From contig NC_087245.1 in NCBI RefSeq assembly GCF_037042905.1, forward strand, positions 30,630,001 through 30,694,000: DNA of 64,000 nucleotides. Reading direction: 5' to 3'. Positions within the stretch are counted from its first letter, which is position 1. Each line of letters begins with the position of its first letter. The stretch comes from Lytechinus pictus. Taxonomy: Eukaryota; Echinodermata; Echinoidea; Temnopleuroida; Toxopneustidae. Under the pieces are notes generated by a model. The model was not told the origin of the DNA and made no database searches. It saw nothing but the letters and a program-made list of their open reading frames with translations. Below, piece after piece: positions 1-14,286 of the stretch. Made by a program: the position numbers and the translations under genes.

Positions 1-1360
1 GGACATTAGTTCGGCTCCCCCTTTGTCGAACATCAATTGGGTGCCTCTAGATCGATTATCAATTTGGCGCCCCTCTGGGGCAATATCAGTTCAGCCCCCC
101 CCCCCCCCCCCCCAGGTTGAACATCAATTCACCACCCCCTCCCCTAGGGTTTAGATCAATTCGACACCCCTATGTCGGACATTAATTCGGCTCCCCTTTG
201 TCAAACATCAATTTGGCCTCCCTAGGTGGAACATTATTCGGTGCCCCCTCCCCCCTAGGTGGAGCATTAATTCGGTGCCCCCTAGGTTTTTCACTAAATC
301 GGCAACCTTATGTCGAACATGAATTCGGCAACCTCCTATGTCGAACATTTATTCGGCGCCCTGAGTAAAATATAAAATCGGCGCCTACTTAGTTCGGACA
401 TTAATTCGGCTCCCCTTTGTCGAGCATCAACTTGGCGCCTCTAGATCGAATATCAATTTTGCGCCTTTTATGTGCAACATCAATTTAGCCCCCCCCCCGG
501 TTGAACATTAATTCAACGCCCGTCTTCCATGTTTAAGATCAATTCGACGCCCCTATGTCGAACATCAATTTGGCGCCCCCCTTGGTGCAACAACAATTCA
601 GCCCCCCCTTAGTTGAACATTAATTCGGAGCCCACTTGTCAAACATCCATTTGGCGCCACAAGACAAACGTCAAATTGGCGCCCCTAGGTCGAGCATCAA
701 TTGGCGCCCCTAGGTCGAACAATAATTCAATAATTCGGTGCCCCCCTTTGTCGAACACCAATTTGGCGCATCTACACCGAATATCGATTTTGCGCCCCTT
801 AGGGGCATCATCAATCCAGCCCCCCACCCCCAGGTTGAACATCAATTATACGCCCCTCCCCTAGGTTTAAGATCAATTCGACGCCCCTATGTCGAACATC
901 AATTTGGCGCCCCTCTGTCGAACATCAATTCGGCACCCTCCAATGTCGAACATCAATTTGGTGCCCCTCTGTCGAACATCAATTCGGCACCCTCCTATGT
1001 CGAACATCAATTCGGCGCCACTGAGTTAAATGTGAATTTGGCGCCTACCTAGGTCGGACACATTAATTCGGCGCCAACTTAAATCGGACATTAATTCGGC
1101 TCCCCTTTGTCGAACACCAATTCGGCGCCTCTACACCGAATATCGATTTTGAGCCCCTTAGGTGCATCATCAATCCAGCCCCCCACCCCCAGGTTGAACA
1201 TCAATTCAACGCCCGTCTTCCATGTTTAAGATCAATTCGACGCCCCTATGTCGACCATCAATTTGGCGCCCCTCTGTCGAACATCAATTCGGCACCCTCC
1301 TATGTCGAACATCAATTCGGCGCCACTGAGTAAAATGTGAATTCGGCGCCTATTTAGGTC
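1..1360 (+). repeat. Module P1 (short higher-order variant)
   Basis: Begins GGACATTAGTTCGGCTCC and contains the P-specific string CTCTGGGGCAATATC near 74-90. Its first roughly 190 bp match the start of module Q and its second half (from about 488) matches the end of Q. P therefore looks like Q with internal material deleted. It has a 19-C tract at 95-113, the longest of the five P copies, where the others have 11-12. The left edge is only the window boundary; the array continues upstream. Confidence 0.85.
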
Positions 1361-4300
1361 GGACATTAGTTCGGCTCCCCCTTTGTCGAACATCAATTGG
1401 GTGCCTCTAGATCGATTATCAATTTGGCGCCCCTCTTGGGCAATATCAGTTCAGCCCCCCCCCCCCAGGTTGAACATCAATTCACCACCCCCTCCCCTAG
1501 GGTTTAGATCAATTCGACACCCCTATGTCGGACATTAATTCGGCTCCCCTTTGTCGAACATCAATTCGGCGCCTCTAGATCGAATATCGATTATGCGCCC
1601 CTTTTGGTGCAACATCAATTCAGCCCCCCTCCCCCAGGTTGAACATCAATTCACCACCCCCTCTCCTAGGGTTTAGATCAATTCGACACCCCTATGTCGG
1701 ACATTAATTCGGCTCCCCTTTGTCAAACATCAATTTGGCCTCCCTAGGTGGAACATTATTCGGTGCCCCCTAGGTGGAGCATTAATTCGGTGCCCCCTAG
1801 GTTTAACACTAAATCGGCAACCTTATGTCGAACATCAATTTGGCGCCCCTCTGTCGAACATCAATTCGGTACCCTCCTATGTCGAACATCAATTGGGCGC
1901 CTCTAGATCGAATATCAATTTGGCGCCCCTCTTGGTGCAACATCATTTCACCACCCCCTCCCCTAGGGTTTAGATCAATTCGACACCCCTCCCCTAGGTT
2001 TTAAGATCAATTCGACGCCCCTATGTCGAACATCTATTCGGCGCCCCCCTTGGTGCAACAACAATTCAGCTCCCCCCCCCCCCCTTGGTTGAACATTAAT
2101 TCGGAGCCCAAGTGACAAACATCCATTTGGCGCCACAAGACAAACGTCAAATTGGTGCCCTTTTGTCGAACATCAATTAGCGCCCCTAGGTCGAACATCG
2201 ATTCGGCACCCCTTCCTTAGGTTTAAGATCAATTCGATGCCCCTATGTCGATATCAATTTGGCGCCCCTCTTGGTGAAACATCAATTCAGCCCCCCCCCC
2301 CTGGTTGAACATCAATTCTGCATCCTCCTTTGTCGAGCATTAATTCGGCGCCCCTATGTCGAACATCAGTTGGGTGCCCCCCTAGGTTGAACATCAATTC
2401 TGCGCCCCCCTAGGTCAAATATTAATTCGGCACCTCTAGGTCTAACATCAATTTGGACCCCCCCCCCCCCCCTTGGTGCAATATAAATTCAGCCCCGCGA
2501 GGTTGAACATCAATACGGCGCCCCCCCCCCCTCCCCTAGGTTTAAGATCGATTAGGAGCCAACGTGTTAAACATCCATTTGGCGCCCAAAGACAAACGTC
2601 AAATTGGCTCCCCTATGTCAAACATAAATTTTGCGTCCTTAGGTTTAACACTAAATCGGCAACCTTATGTCGAACATGAATTCGGCGCCCTAAGTAAAAT
2701 ATGAATTCGGCGCCTACCTAGGTCGGACACATTAATTCGGCACCAACTTAGTTCGGACATTAATTTGGCTCCCCTTTGTCGAACATCAATTCGGCGCCTC
2801 TAGATCGAATATCAATTTTGCGCGTTTTAGGTGCAACATCAATTCAGCCCCCCCCCCCAGGTTGAACATCAATTCAACGCCCGTCTTCCATGTTTAAGAT
2901 CAATTTGACAAACGTCAAATTGGCGCCCCTAGGTCGAACATTAACTCGGCGCCCCCTCCCCTAAGTTTGAGATCAATTCGACACCCCTATGTCGAACATC
3001 GATTTGGCGTCCCCCTTGGTGAAACATCAAATCAGCCCCCCCCCCCTAATTGAACATCAATTCGGCGCCCAAGTATTTCGGACATTAATTCGACTCCCCC
3101 TTTGTCGAACGTAAATTCGGCGCCTCTACACATCGAATATCGATTTTGCGCCCCCTTGATGCAACTTCAATTCAGCCCCCCCCCCTCCCAGTTTGAACAT
3201 CAATTCGGCGCCCCTCCAATAGGTTAAAGATCAATTCGACGCCCCTTTGTCGAACATCGATTTGGCGGCGCCCCCCCCCCCCTTGGTAAAACATCAAATC
3301 AGCCCCCCCCTTGAACATCGATCCGGCGCCCCTATGTCGAATATCAATTCAGCCCCCCTGTTGAACATCAATTTGGCGCCCCTCCCGTAGGTTTAAGATC
3401 AATTCGACGCACCTATGTCGATCATCGACTTGGCGCCCCCCTTGGTGAAACATCAATTCAGCCCCCCCTCCCCTAGGTTGAACATTAATTCGGCGCCTCT
3501 AGGTCTAACATCAATTTGGCGCCCCCCCCCCCTGGTGCAACATAAATTCGGCGCCCCTCCACTAGGTTTAAGATCAATTCGACGCCCCTATGTCGAACAT
3601 CAATTTGGCGCCCCCCTTGGTGAAACATCAATTTAGCCCCCCCCCCCCCCGGTTGAACATTAATTCAACGCCCGTCTTCCATGTTTAAGATCAATTCGAC
3701 GCCCCTATGTCGAACATCAATTTGGCGCCCCCCTTGGTGCAACAACAATTCAGCCCCCCCCCCCCCCTTAGCTGAACATTAATTCGGAGCCCACGTGTCA
3801 AACATCCATTTGGCGCCACAAGACAAACGTCAAATTGGCGCCCCTAGGTCGAGCATCAATTGGCGCTCCTAGGTCGAACAATAATTCAATAATTCGGTGC
3901 CCCCCTTTGTCGAACACCAATTCGGCGCATCTACACCGAATATCGATTTTGCGCCCCTTAGGTGCATCATCAATCCAGCCCCCCACCCCCAGGTTGAACA
4001 TCAATTCGGCACCCTCCTATGTCGAACATCAATTCGGCGCCACTGAGTAAAATGTGAATTCGGCGCCTACCTAGGTCGGACACATTAATTCGGCGCCAAC
4101 TTAGTTCGGACATTAATTCGGCTCCCCTTTGTCGAACACCAATTCGGCGCCTCTACACCGAATATCGATTTTGAGCCCCTTAGGTGCATCATCAATCCAG
4201 CCCCCCACCCCCAGGTTGAACATCAATTCAACGCCCGTCTTCCATGTTTAAGATCAATTCGACGCCCCTATGTCGAACATCAATTTGGCGCCCCTCTGTC

Positions 4301-4382
4301 GAACATCAATTCGGCACCCTCCTATGTCGAACATCAATTCGGCGCCACTGAGTAAAATGTGAATTCGGCGCCTATTTAGGTC
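1361..4382 (+). repeat. Module Q1 (full-length higher-order unit)
   Basis: Starts with the same GGACATTAGTTCGGCTCC landmark as P but carries CTCTTGGGCAATATC. Length is 3,022 bp, against 3,012-3,014 in Q2, Q4 and Q5; the excess comes mainly from longer C tracts. The last part (about 3,649-4,382) is nearly the same as the second half of P, minus a block of about 143 bp that P has. Confidence 0.85.
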
Positions 4383-5735
4383 GGACATTAGTTCGGCTCC
4401 CCCTTTGTCGAACATCAATTGGGTGCCTCTAGATCGATTATCAATTTGGCGCCCCTCTGGGGCAATATCAGTTCAGCCCCCCCCCCCCAGGTTGAACATC
4501 AATTCACCACCCCCTCCCCTAGGGTTTAGATCAATTCGACACCCCTATGTCGGACATTAATTCGGCTCCCCTTTGTCAAACATCAATTTGGCCTCCCTAG
4601 GTGGAACATTATTCGGTGCCCCCTCCCCCCTAGGTGGAGCATTAATTCGGTGCCCCCTAGGTTTTTCACTAAATCGGCAACCTTATGTCGAACATGAATT
4701 CGGCAACCTCCTATGTCGAACATTTATTCGGCGCCCTGAGTAAAATATAAAATCGGCGCCTACTTAGTTCGGACATTAATTCGGCTCCCCTTTGTCGAGC
4801 ATCAACTTGGCGCCTCTAGATCGAATATCAATTTTGCGCCTTTTATGTGCAACATCAATTTAGCCCCCCCCCCGGTTGAACATTAATTCAACGCCCGTCT
4901 TCCATGTTTAAGATCAATTCGACGCCCCTATGTCGAACATCAATTTGGCGCCCCCCTTGGTGCAACAACAATTCAGCCCCCCCTTAGTTGAACATTAATT
5001 CGGAGCCCACTTGTCAAACATCCATTTGGCGCCACAAGACAAACGTCAAATTGGCGCCCCTAGGTCGAGCATCAATTGGCGCCCCTAGGTCGAACAATAA
5101 TTCAATAATTCGGTGCCCCCCTTTGTCGAACACCAATTTGGCGCATCTACACCGAATATCGATTTTGCGCCCCTTAGGTGCATCATCAATCCAGCCCCCC
5201 ACCCCCAGGTTGAACATCAATTATACGCCCCTCCCCTAGGTTTAAGATCAATTCGACGCCCCTATGTCGAACATCAATTTGGCGCCCCTCTGTCGAACAT
5301 CAATTCGGCACCCTCCAATGTCGAACATCAATTTGGTGCCCCTCTGTCGAACATCAATTCGGCACCCTCCTATGTCGAACATCAATTCGGCGCCACTGAG
5401 TTAAATGTGAATTTGGCGCCTACCTAGGTCGGACACATTAATTCGGCGCCAACTTAAATCGGACATTAATTCGGCTCCCCTTTGTCGAACACCAATTCGG
5501 CGCCTCTACACCGAATATCGATTTTGAGCCCCTTAGGTGCATCATCAATCCAGCCCCCCACCCCCAGGTTGAACATCAATTCAACGCCCGTCTTCCATGT
5601 TTAAGATCAATTCGACGCCCCTATGTCGACCATCAATTTGGCGCCCCTCTGTCGAACATCAATTCGGCACCCTCCTATGTCGAACATCAATTCGGCGCCA
5701 CTGAGTAAAATGTGAATTCGGCGCCTATTTAGGTC
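4383..5735 (+). repeat. Module P2
   Basis: A 1,353-bp copy of P, almost base-for-base like P1 apart from C-tract length (12 C at 4,477-4,488) and scattered substitutions, such as TTAGGTGCATC where P1 has TTAGGGGCATC (785). It marks the start of one 12.92-kb super-period, since P5 at 17,301 lies 12,918 bp downstream. Confidence 0.85.
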
Positions 5736-8700
5736 GGACATTAGTTCGGCTCCCCCTTTGTCGAACATCAATTGGGTGCCTCTAGATCGATTATCAATTT
5801 GGCGCCCCTCTTGGGCAATATCAGTTCAGCCCCCCCCCCCAGGTTGAACATCAATTCACCACCCCCTCCCCTAGGGTTTAGATCAATTCGACACCCCTAT
5901 GTCGGACATTAATTCGGCTCCCCTTTGTCGAACATCAATTCGGCGCCTCTAGATCGAATATCGATTATGCGCCCCTTTTGGTGCAACATCAATTCAGCCC
6001 CCCTCCCCCAGGTTGAACATCAATTCACCACCCCCTCTCCTAGGGTTTAGATCAATTCGACACCCCTATGTCGGACATTAATTCGGCTCCCCTTTGTCAA
6101 ACATCAATTTGGCCTCCCTAGGTGGAACATTATTCGGTGCCCCCTAGGTGGAGCATTAATTCGGTGCCCCCTAGGTTTAACACTAAATCGGCAACCTTAT
6201 GTCGAACATCAATTTGGCGCCCCTCTGTCGAACATCAATTCGGTACCCTCCTATGTCGAACATCAATTGGGCGCCTCTAGATCGAATATCAATTTGGCGC
6301 CCCTCTTGGTGCAACATCATTTCACCACCCCCTCCCCTAGGGTTTAGATCAATTCGACACCCCTCCCCTAGGTTTTAAGATCAATTCGACGCCCCTATGT
6401 CGAACATCTATTCGGCGCCCCCCTTGGTGCAACAACAATTCAGCTCCCCCCCCCCTTGGTTGAACATTAATTCGGAGCCCAAGTGACAAACATCCATTTG
6501 GCGCCACAAGACAAACGTCAAATTGGTGCCCTTTTGTCGAACATCAATTAGCGCCCCTAGGTCGAACATCGATTCGGCACCCCTTCCTTAGGTTTAAGAT
6601 CAATTCGATGCCCCTATGTCGATATCAATTTGGCGCCCCTCTTGGTGAAACATCAATTCAGCCCCCCCCCCTGGTTGAACATCAATTCTGCACCCTCCTT
6701 TGTCGAGCATTAATTCGGCGCCCCTATGTCGAACATCAGTTGGGTGCCCCCCTAGGTTGAACATCAATTCTGCGCCCCCCTAGGTCAAATATTAATTCGG
6801 CACCTCTAGGTCTAACATCAATTTGGACCCCCCCCCCCCTTGGTGCAATATAAATTCAGCCCCGCGAGGTTGAACATCAATACGGCGCCCCCCCCCCTCC
6901 CCTAGGTTTAAGATCGATTAGGAGCCAACGTGTTAAACATCCATTTGGCGCCCAAAGACAAACGTCAAATTGGCTCCCCTATGTCAAACATAAATTTTGC
7001 GTCCTTAGGTTTAACACTAAATCGGCAACCTTATGTCGAACATGAATTCGGCGCCCTAAGTAAAATATGAATTCGGCGCCTACCTAGGTCGGACACATTA
7101 ATTCGGCACCAACTTAGTTCGGACATTAATTTGGCTCCCCTTTGTCGAACATCAATTCGGCGCCTCTAGATCGAATATCAATTTTGCGCGTTTTAGGTGC
7201 AACATCAATTCAGTCCCCCCCCCCAGGTTGAACATCAATTCAACGCCCGTCTTCCATGTTTAAGATCAATTTGACAAACGTCAAATTGGCGCCCCTAGGT
7301 CGAACATTAACTCGGCGCCCCCTCCCCTAAGTTTGAGATCAATTCGACACCCCTATGTCGAACATCGATTTGGCGTCCCCCTTGGTGAAACATCAAATCA
7401 GCCCCCCCCCCCCTAATTGAACATCAATTCGGCGCCCAAGTATTTCGGACATTAATTCGACTCCCCCTTTGTCGAACGTAAATTCGGCGCCTCTACACAT
7501 CGAATATCGATTTTGCGCCCCCTTGATGCAACTTCAATTCAGCCCCCCCCCTCCCAGTTTGAACATCAATTCGGCGCCCCTCCAATAGGTTAAAGATCAA
7601 TTCGACGCCCCTTTGTCGAACATCGATTTGGCGGCGCCCCCCCCCCTTGGTAAAACATCAAATCAGCCCCCCCCCCTTGAACATCGATCCGGCGCCCCTA
7701 TGTCGAATATCAATTCAGCCCCCCTGTTGAACATCAATTTGGCGCCCCTCCCGTAGGTTTAAGATCAATTCGACGCACCTATGTCGATCATCGACTTGGC
7801 GCCCCCCTTGGTGAAACATCAATTCAGCCCCCCCTCCCCTAGGTTGAACATTAATTCGGCGCCTCTAGGTCTAACATCAATTTGGCGCCCCCCCCCCTGG
7901 TGCAACATAAATTCGGCGCCCCTCCACTAGGTTTAAGATCAATTCGACGCCCCTATGTCGAACATCAATTTGGCGCCCCCCTTGGTGAAACATCAATTTA
8001 GCCCCCCCCCCCCCGGTTGAACATTAATTCAACGCCCGTCTTCCATGTTTAAGATCAATTCGACGCCCCTATGTCGAACATCAATTTGGCGCCCCCCTTG
8101 GTGCAACAACAATTCAGCCCCCCCCCCCCCCCTTAGCTGAACATTAATTCGGAGCCCACGTGTCAAACATCCATTTGGCGCCACAAGACAAACGTCAAAT
8201 TGGCGCCCCTAGGTCGAGCATCAATTGGCGCTCCTAGGTCGAACAATAATTCAATAATTCGGTGCCCCCCTTTGTCGAACACCAATTCGGCGCATCTACA
8301 CCGAATATCGATTTTGCGCCCCTTAGGTGCATCATCAATCCAGCCCCCCACCCCCAGGTTGAACATCAATTCGGCACCCTCCTATGTCGAACATCAATTC
8401 GGCGCCACTGAGTAAAATGTGAATTCGGCGCCTACCTAGGTCGGACACATTAATTCGGCGCCAACTTAGTTCGGACATTAATTCGGCTCCCCTTTGTCGA
8501 ACACCAATTCGGCGCCTCTACACCGAATATCGATTTTGAGCCCCTTAGGTGCATCATCAATCCAGCCCCCCACCCCCAGGTTGAACATCAATTCAACGCC
8601 CGTCTTCCATGTTTAAGATCAATTCGACGCCCCTATGTCGAACATCAATTTGGCGCCCCTCTGTCGAACATCAATTCGGCACCCTCCTATGTCGAACATC

Positions 8701-8747
8701 AATTCGGCGCCACTGAGTAAAATGTGAATTCGGCGCCTATTTAGGTC
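5736..8747 (+). repeat. Module Q2
   Basis: A 3,012-bp copy of Q. Private differences from Q1 include CAGTCCCCC at about 7,213 where Q1 has CAGCCCCC, and TTCTGCACCC at about 6,690 where Q1 has TTCTGCATCC. Otherwise length differences sit in C tracts. Confidence 0.85.
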
Positions 8748-10101
8748 GGACATTAGTTCGGCTCCCCCTTTGTCGAACATCAATTGGGTGCCTCTAGATC
8801 GATTATCAATTTGGCGCCCCTCTGGGGCAATATCAGTTCAGCCCCCCCCCCCAGGTTGAACATCAATTCACCACCCCCTCCCCTAGGGTTTAGATCAATT
8901 CGACACCCCTATGTCGGACATTAATTCGGCTCCCCTTTGTCAAACATCAATTTGGCCTCCCTAGGTGGAACATTATTCGGTGCCCCCTCCCCCCTAGGTG
9001 GAGCATTAATTCGGTGCCCCCTAGGTTTTTCACTAAATCGGCAACCTTATGTCGAACATGAATTCGGCAACCTCCTATGTCGAACATTTATTCGGCGCCC
9101 TGAGTAAAATATAAAATCGGCGCCTACTTAGTTCGGACATTAATTCGGCTCCCCTTTGTCGAGCATCAACTTGGCGCCTCTAGATCGAATATCAATTTTG
9201 CGCCTTTTATGTGCAACATCAATTTAGCCCCCCCCCCCCGGTTGAACATTAATTCAACGCCCGTCTTCCATGTTTAAGATCAATTCGACGCCCCTATGTC
9301 GAACATCAATTTGGCGCCCCCCTTGGTGCAACAACAATTCAGCCCCCCCTTAGTTGAACATTAATTCGGAGCCCACTTGTCAAACATCCATTTGGCGCCA
9401 CAAGACAAACGTCAAATTGGCGCCCCTAGGTCGAGCATCAATTGGCGCCCCTAGGTCGAACAATAATTCAATAATTCGGTGCCCCCCTTTGTCGAACACC
9501 AATTTGGCGCATCTACACCGAATATCGATTTTGCGCCCCTTAGGTGCATCATCAATCCAGCCCCCCACCCCCAGGTTGAACATCAATTATACGCCCCTCC
9601 CCTAGGTTTAAGATCAATTCGACGCCCCTATGTCGAACATCAATTTGGCGCCCCTCTGTCGAACATCAATTCGGCACCCTCCAATGTCGAACATCAATTT
9701 GGTGCCCCTCTGTCGAACATCAATTCGGCACCCTCCTATGTCGAACATCAATTCGGCGCCACTGAGTTAAATGTGAATTTGGCGCCTACCTAGGTCGGAC
9801 ACATTAATTCGGCGCCAACTTAAATCGGACATTAATTCGGCTCCCCTTTGTCGAACACCAATTCGGCGCCTCTACACCGAATATCGATTTTGAGCCCCTT
9901 AGGTGCATCATCAATCCAGCCCCCCACCCCCAGGTTGAACATCAATTCAACGCCCGTCTTCCATGTTTAAGATCAATTCGACGCCCCTATGTCGACCATC
10001 AATTTGGCGCCCCTCTGTCGAACATCAATTCGGCACCCTCCTATGTCGAACATCAATTCGGCGCCACTGAGTAAAATGTGAATTCGGCGCCTATTTAGGT
10101 C
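8748..10101 (+). repeat. Module P3
   Basis: A 1,354-bp P copy with an 11-C tract at 8,842-8,852. It is followed by the chimeric module Q3*. The equivalent P6-Q6* pair lies 12,922 bp downstream. Confidence 0.85.
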
Positions 10102-13100
10102 GGACATTAGTTCGGCTCCCCCTTTGTCGAACATCAATTGGGTGCCTCTAGATCGATTATCAATTTGGCGCCCCTCTTGGGCAATATCAGTTCAGCCCCC
10201 CCCCCCCAGGTTGAACATCAATTCACCACCCCCTCCCCTAGGGTTTAGATCAATTCGACACCCCTATGTCGGACATTAATTCGGCTCCCCTTTGTCGAAC
10301 ATCAATTCGGCGCCTCTAGATCGAATATCGATTATGCGCCCCTTTTGGTGCAACATCAATTCAGCCCCCCTCCCCCAGGTTGAACATCAATTCACCACCC
10401 CCTCTCCTAGGGTTTAGATCAATTCGACACCCCTATGTCGGACATTAATTCGGCTCCCCTTTGTCAAACATCAATTTGGCCTCCCTAGGTGGAACATTAT
10501 TCGGTGCCCCCTAGGTGGAGCATTAATTCGGTGCCCCCTAGGTTTAACACTAAATCGGCAACCTTATGTCGAACATCAATTTGGCGCCCCTCTGTCGAAC
10601 ATCAATTCGGTACCCTCCTATGTCGAACATCAATTGGGCGCCTCTAGATCGAATATCAATTTGGCGCCCCTCTTGGTGCAACATCATTTCACCACCCCCT
10701 CCCCTAGGGTTTAGATCAATTCGACACCCCTCCCCTAGGTTTTAAGATCAATTCGACGCCCCTATGTCGAACATCTATTCGGCGCCCCCCTTGGTGCAAC
10801 AACAATTCAGCTCCCCCCCCCCTTGGTTGAACATTAATTCGGAGCCCAAGTGACAAACATCCATTTGGCGCCACAAGACAAACGTCAAATTGGTGCCCTT
10901 TTGTCGAACATCAATTAGCGCCCCTAGGTCGAACATCGATTCGGCACCCCTTCCTTAGGTTTAAGATCAATTCGATGCCCCTATGTCGATATCAATTTGG
11001 CGCCCCTCTTGGTGAAACATCAATTCAGCCCCCCCCCCCTGGTTGAACATCAATTCTGCACCCTCCTTTGTCGAGCATTAATTCGGCGCCCCTATGTCGA
11101 ACATCAGTTGGGTGCCCCCCTAGGTTGAACATCAATTCTGCGCCCCCCTAGGTCAAATATTAATTCGGCACCTCTAGGTCTAACATCAATTTGGACCCCC
11201 CCCCCCCCCCTTGGTGCAATATAAATTCAGCCCCGCGAGGTTGAACATCAATACGGCGCCCCCCCCCCCCCCTCCCCTAGGTTTAAGATCGATTAGGAGC
11301 CAACGTGTTAAACATCCATTTGGCGCCCAAAGACAAACGTCAAATTGGCTCCCCTATGTCAAACATAAATTTTGCGTCCTTAGGTTTAACACTAAATCGG
11401 CAACCTTATGTCGAACATGAATTCGGCGCCCTAAGTAAAATATGAATTCGGCGCCTACCTAGGTCGGACACATTAATTCGGCACCAACTTAGTTCGGACA
11501 TTAATTTGGCTCCCCTTTGTCGAACATCAATTCGGCGCCTCTAGATCGAATATCAATTTTGCGCGTTTTAGGTGCAACATCAATTCAGCCCCCCCCCCCC
11601 CAGGTTGAACATCAATTCAACGCCCGTCTTCCATGTTTAAGATCAATTTGACAAACGTCAAATTGGCGCCCCTAGGTCGAACATTAACTCGGCGCCCCCT
11701 CCCCTAAGTTTGAGATCAATTCGACACCCCTATGTCGAACATCGATTTGGCGTCCCCCTTGGTGAAACATCAAATCAGCCCCCCCCCCCCCCTAATTGAA
11801 CATCAATTCGGCGCCCAAGTATTTCGGACATTAATTCGACTCCCCCTTTGTCGAACGTAAATTCGGCGCCTCTACACATCGAATATCGATTTTGCGCCCC
11901 CTTGATGCAACTTCAATTCAGCCCCCCCCCTCCCAGTTTGAACATCAATTCGGCGCCCCTCCAATAGGTTAAAGATCAATTCGACGCCCCTTTGTCGAAC
12001 ATCGATTTGGCGGCGCCCCCCCCCCTTGGTAAAACATCAAATCAGCCCCCCCCCCCTTGAACATCGATCCGGCGCCCCTATGTCGAATATCAATTCAGCC
12101 CCCCCTGTTGAACATCAATTTGGCGCCCCTCCCGTAGGTTTAAGATCAATTCGACGCACCTATGTCGATCATCGACTTGGCGCCCCCCTTGGTGAAACAT
12201 CAATTCAGCCCCCCCTCCCCTAGGTTGAACATTAATTCGGCGCCTCTAGGTCTAACATCAATTTGGCGCCCCCCCCTGGTGCAACATAAATTCGGCGCCC
12301 CTCCACTAGGTTTAAGATCAATTCGACGCCCCTATGTCGAACATCAATTTGGCGCCCCCCTTGGTGAAACATCAATTTAGCCCCCCCCCCCGGTTGAACA
12401 TTAATTCAACGCCCGTCTTCCATGTTTAAGATCAATTCGACGCCCCTATGTCGAACATCAATTTGGCGCCCCCCTTGGTGCAACAACAATTCAGCCCCCC
12501 CCCCCCTTAGCTGAACATTAATTCGGAGCCCACGTGTCAAACATCCATTTGGCGCCACAAGACAAACGTCAAATTGGCGCCCCTAGGTCGAGCATCAATT
12601 GGCGCCCCTAGGTCGAACAATAATTCAATAATTCGGTGCCCCCCTTTGTCGAACACCAATTCGGCGCATCTACACCGAATATCGATTTTGCGCCCCTTAG
12701 GTGCATCATCAATCCAGCCCCCCACCCCCAGGTTGAACATCAATTATGCGCCCCTCCCCTAGGTTTAAGATCAATTCGACGCCCCTATGTCGAACATCAA
12801 TTTGGCGCCCCTCTGTCGAACATCAATTCGGCACCCTCCTATGTCGAACATCAATTTGGTGCCCCTCTGTCGAACATCAATTCGGCACCCTCCTATGTCG
12901 CACATCAATTCGGCGCCACTGAGTAAAATGTGAATTCGGCGCCTACCTAGGTCGGACACATTAATTCGGCGCCAACTTAGTTCGGACATTAATTCGGCTC
13001 CCCTTTGTCGAACACCAATTCGGCGCCTCTACACCGAATATCGATTTTGAGCCCCTTAGGTGCATCATCAATCCAGCCCCCCACCCCCAGGTTGAACATC

Positions 13101-13258
13101 AATTCAACGCCCGTCTTCCATGTTTAAGATCAATTCGACGCCCCTATGTCGAACATCAATTTGGCGCCCCTCTGTCGAACATCAATTCGGCACCCTCCTA
13201 TGTCGAACATCAATTCGGCGCCACTGAGTAAAATGTGAATTCGGCGCCTATTTAGGTC
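10102..13258 (+). repeat. Module Q3* (Q/P chimera)
   Basis: A 3,157-bp module: Q-like through about 12,600, then mosaic, then P-like to the end. It gains the roughly 143-bp block that distinguishes P ends from Q ends (about 12,745-12,900). Within the switch zone, GGCGCCCCTAGG is P-like, CCAATTCGGCGCATC is Q-like and CAATTATGCGCC is P-like. This mosaicism is expected of unequal exchange or gene conversion between the homologous ends of P and Q. The same mosaic recurs in Q6*. Confidence 0.8.
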
Positions 13259-14286
13259 GGATATTAGTTCGGCTCCCCCTCTGTCGAACATCAATTGGGT
13301 GCCTCTAGATCGATTATCAATTTGGCGCCCCTCTTGGGCAATATCAGTTCAGCCCCCCCCCCCCAGGTTGAACATCAATTCACCACCCCCTCCCCTAGGG
13401 TTTAGATCAATTCGACACCCCTATGTCGGACATTAATTCGGCTCCCCTCTGTCGAACATCAATTCGGCGCCTCTAGATCGAATATCGATTATGCGCCCCT
13501 TTTGGTGCAACATCAATTCAGCCCCCTTCCCCCAGGTTGAACATCAATTCACCACCCCCTCCCCTAGGGTTTAGATCAATTCGACACCCCTATGTCGGAC
13601 ATTAATTCGGCTCCCCTTTGTCAAACATCAATTTGGCCTCCCTAGGTGGAACATTATTCGGTGCCCCCTAGGTGGAGCATTAATTCGGTGCCCCCTAGGT
13701 TTAACACTAAATCGGCAACCTTATGTCGAACATCAATTTGGCGCCCCTCTGTCGAACATCAATTCGGTACCCTCCTATGTCGAACATCAATTGGGCGCCT
13801 CTAGATCGAATATCAATTTGGCGCCCCTCTTGGTGCAACATCATTTCACCACCCCCTCCCCTAGGGTTTAGATCAATTCGACACCCCTCCCCTAGGTTTT
13901 AAGATCAATTCGACGCCCCTATGTCGAACATCTATTCGGCGCCCCCCTTGGTGCAACAACAATTCAGCTCCCCCCCCCCCCCTTGGTTGAACATTAATTC
14001 GGAGCCCAAGTGACAAACATCCATTTGGCGCCACAAGACAAACGTCAAATTGGTGCCCTTTTGTCGAACATCAATTAGCGCCCCTAGGTCGAACATCGAT
14101 TCGGCACCCCTTCCTTAGGTTTAAGATCAATTCGATGCCCCTATGTCGATATCAATTTGGCGCCCCTCTTGGTGAAACATCAATTCAGCCCCCCCCCCCT
14201 GGTTGAACATCAATTCTGCACCCTCCTATGTCGAACATCAATTCGGCGCCACTGAGTAAAATGTGAATTCGGCGCCTATTTAGGTC
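13259..14286 (+). repeat. Module q (internally deleted Q, 1.03 kb)
   Basis: Begins with the private variants GGATATTAG, CCCCTCTGTCG and CCCCCTTCCCCC, which recur only at the start of Q7 (27,413). It follows Q for about 960 bp to TTCTGCACCCTCCT near 14,217-14,227, then jumps to the last roughly 60 bp of a Q module (ATGTCGAACATC and onward). The junction shares GCACCCTCCT with both parents. The second super-period lacks this module: Q7 reads straight through the same point. Confidence 0.82.
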
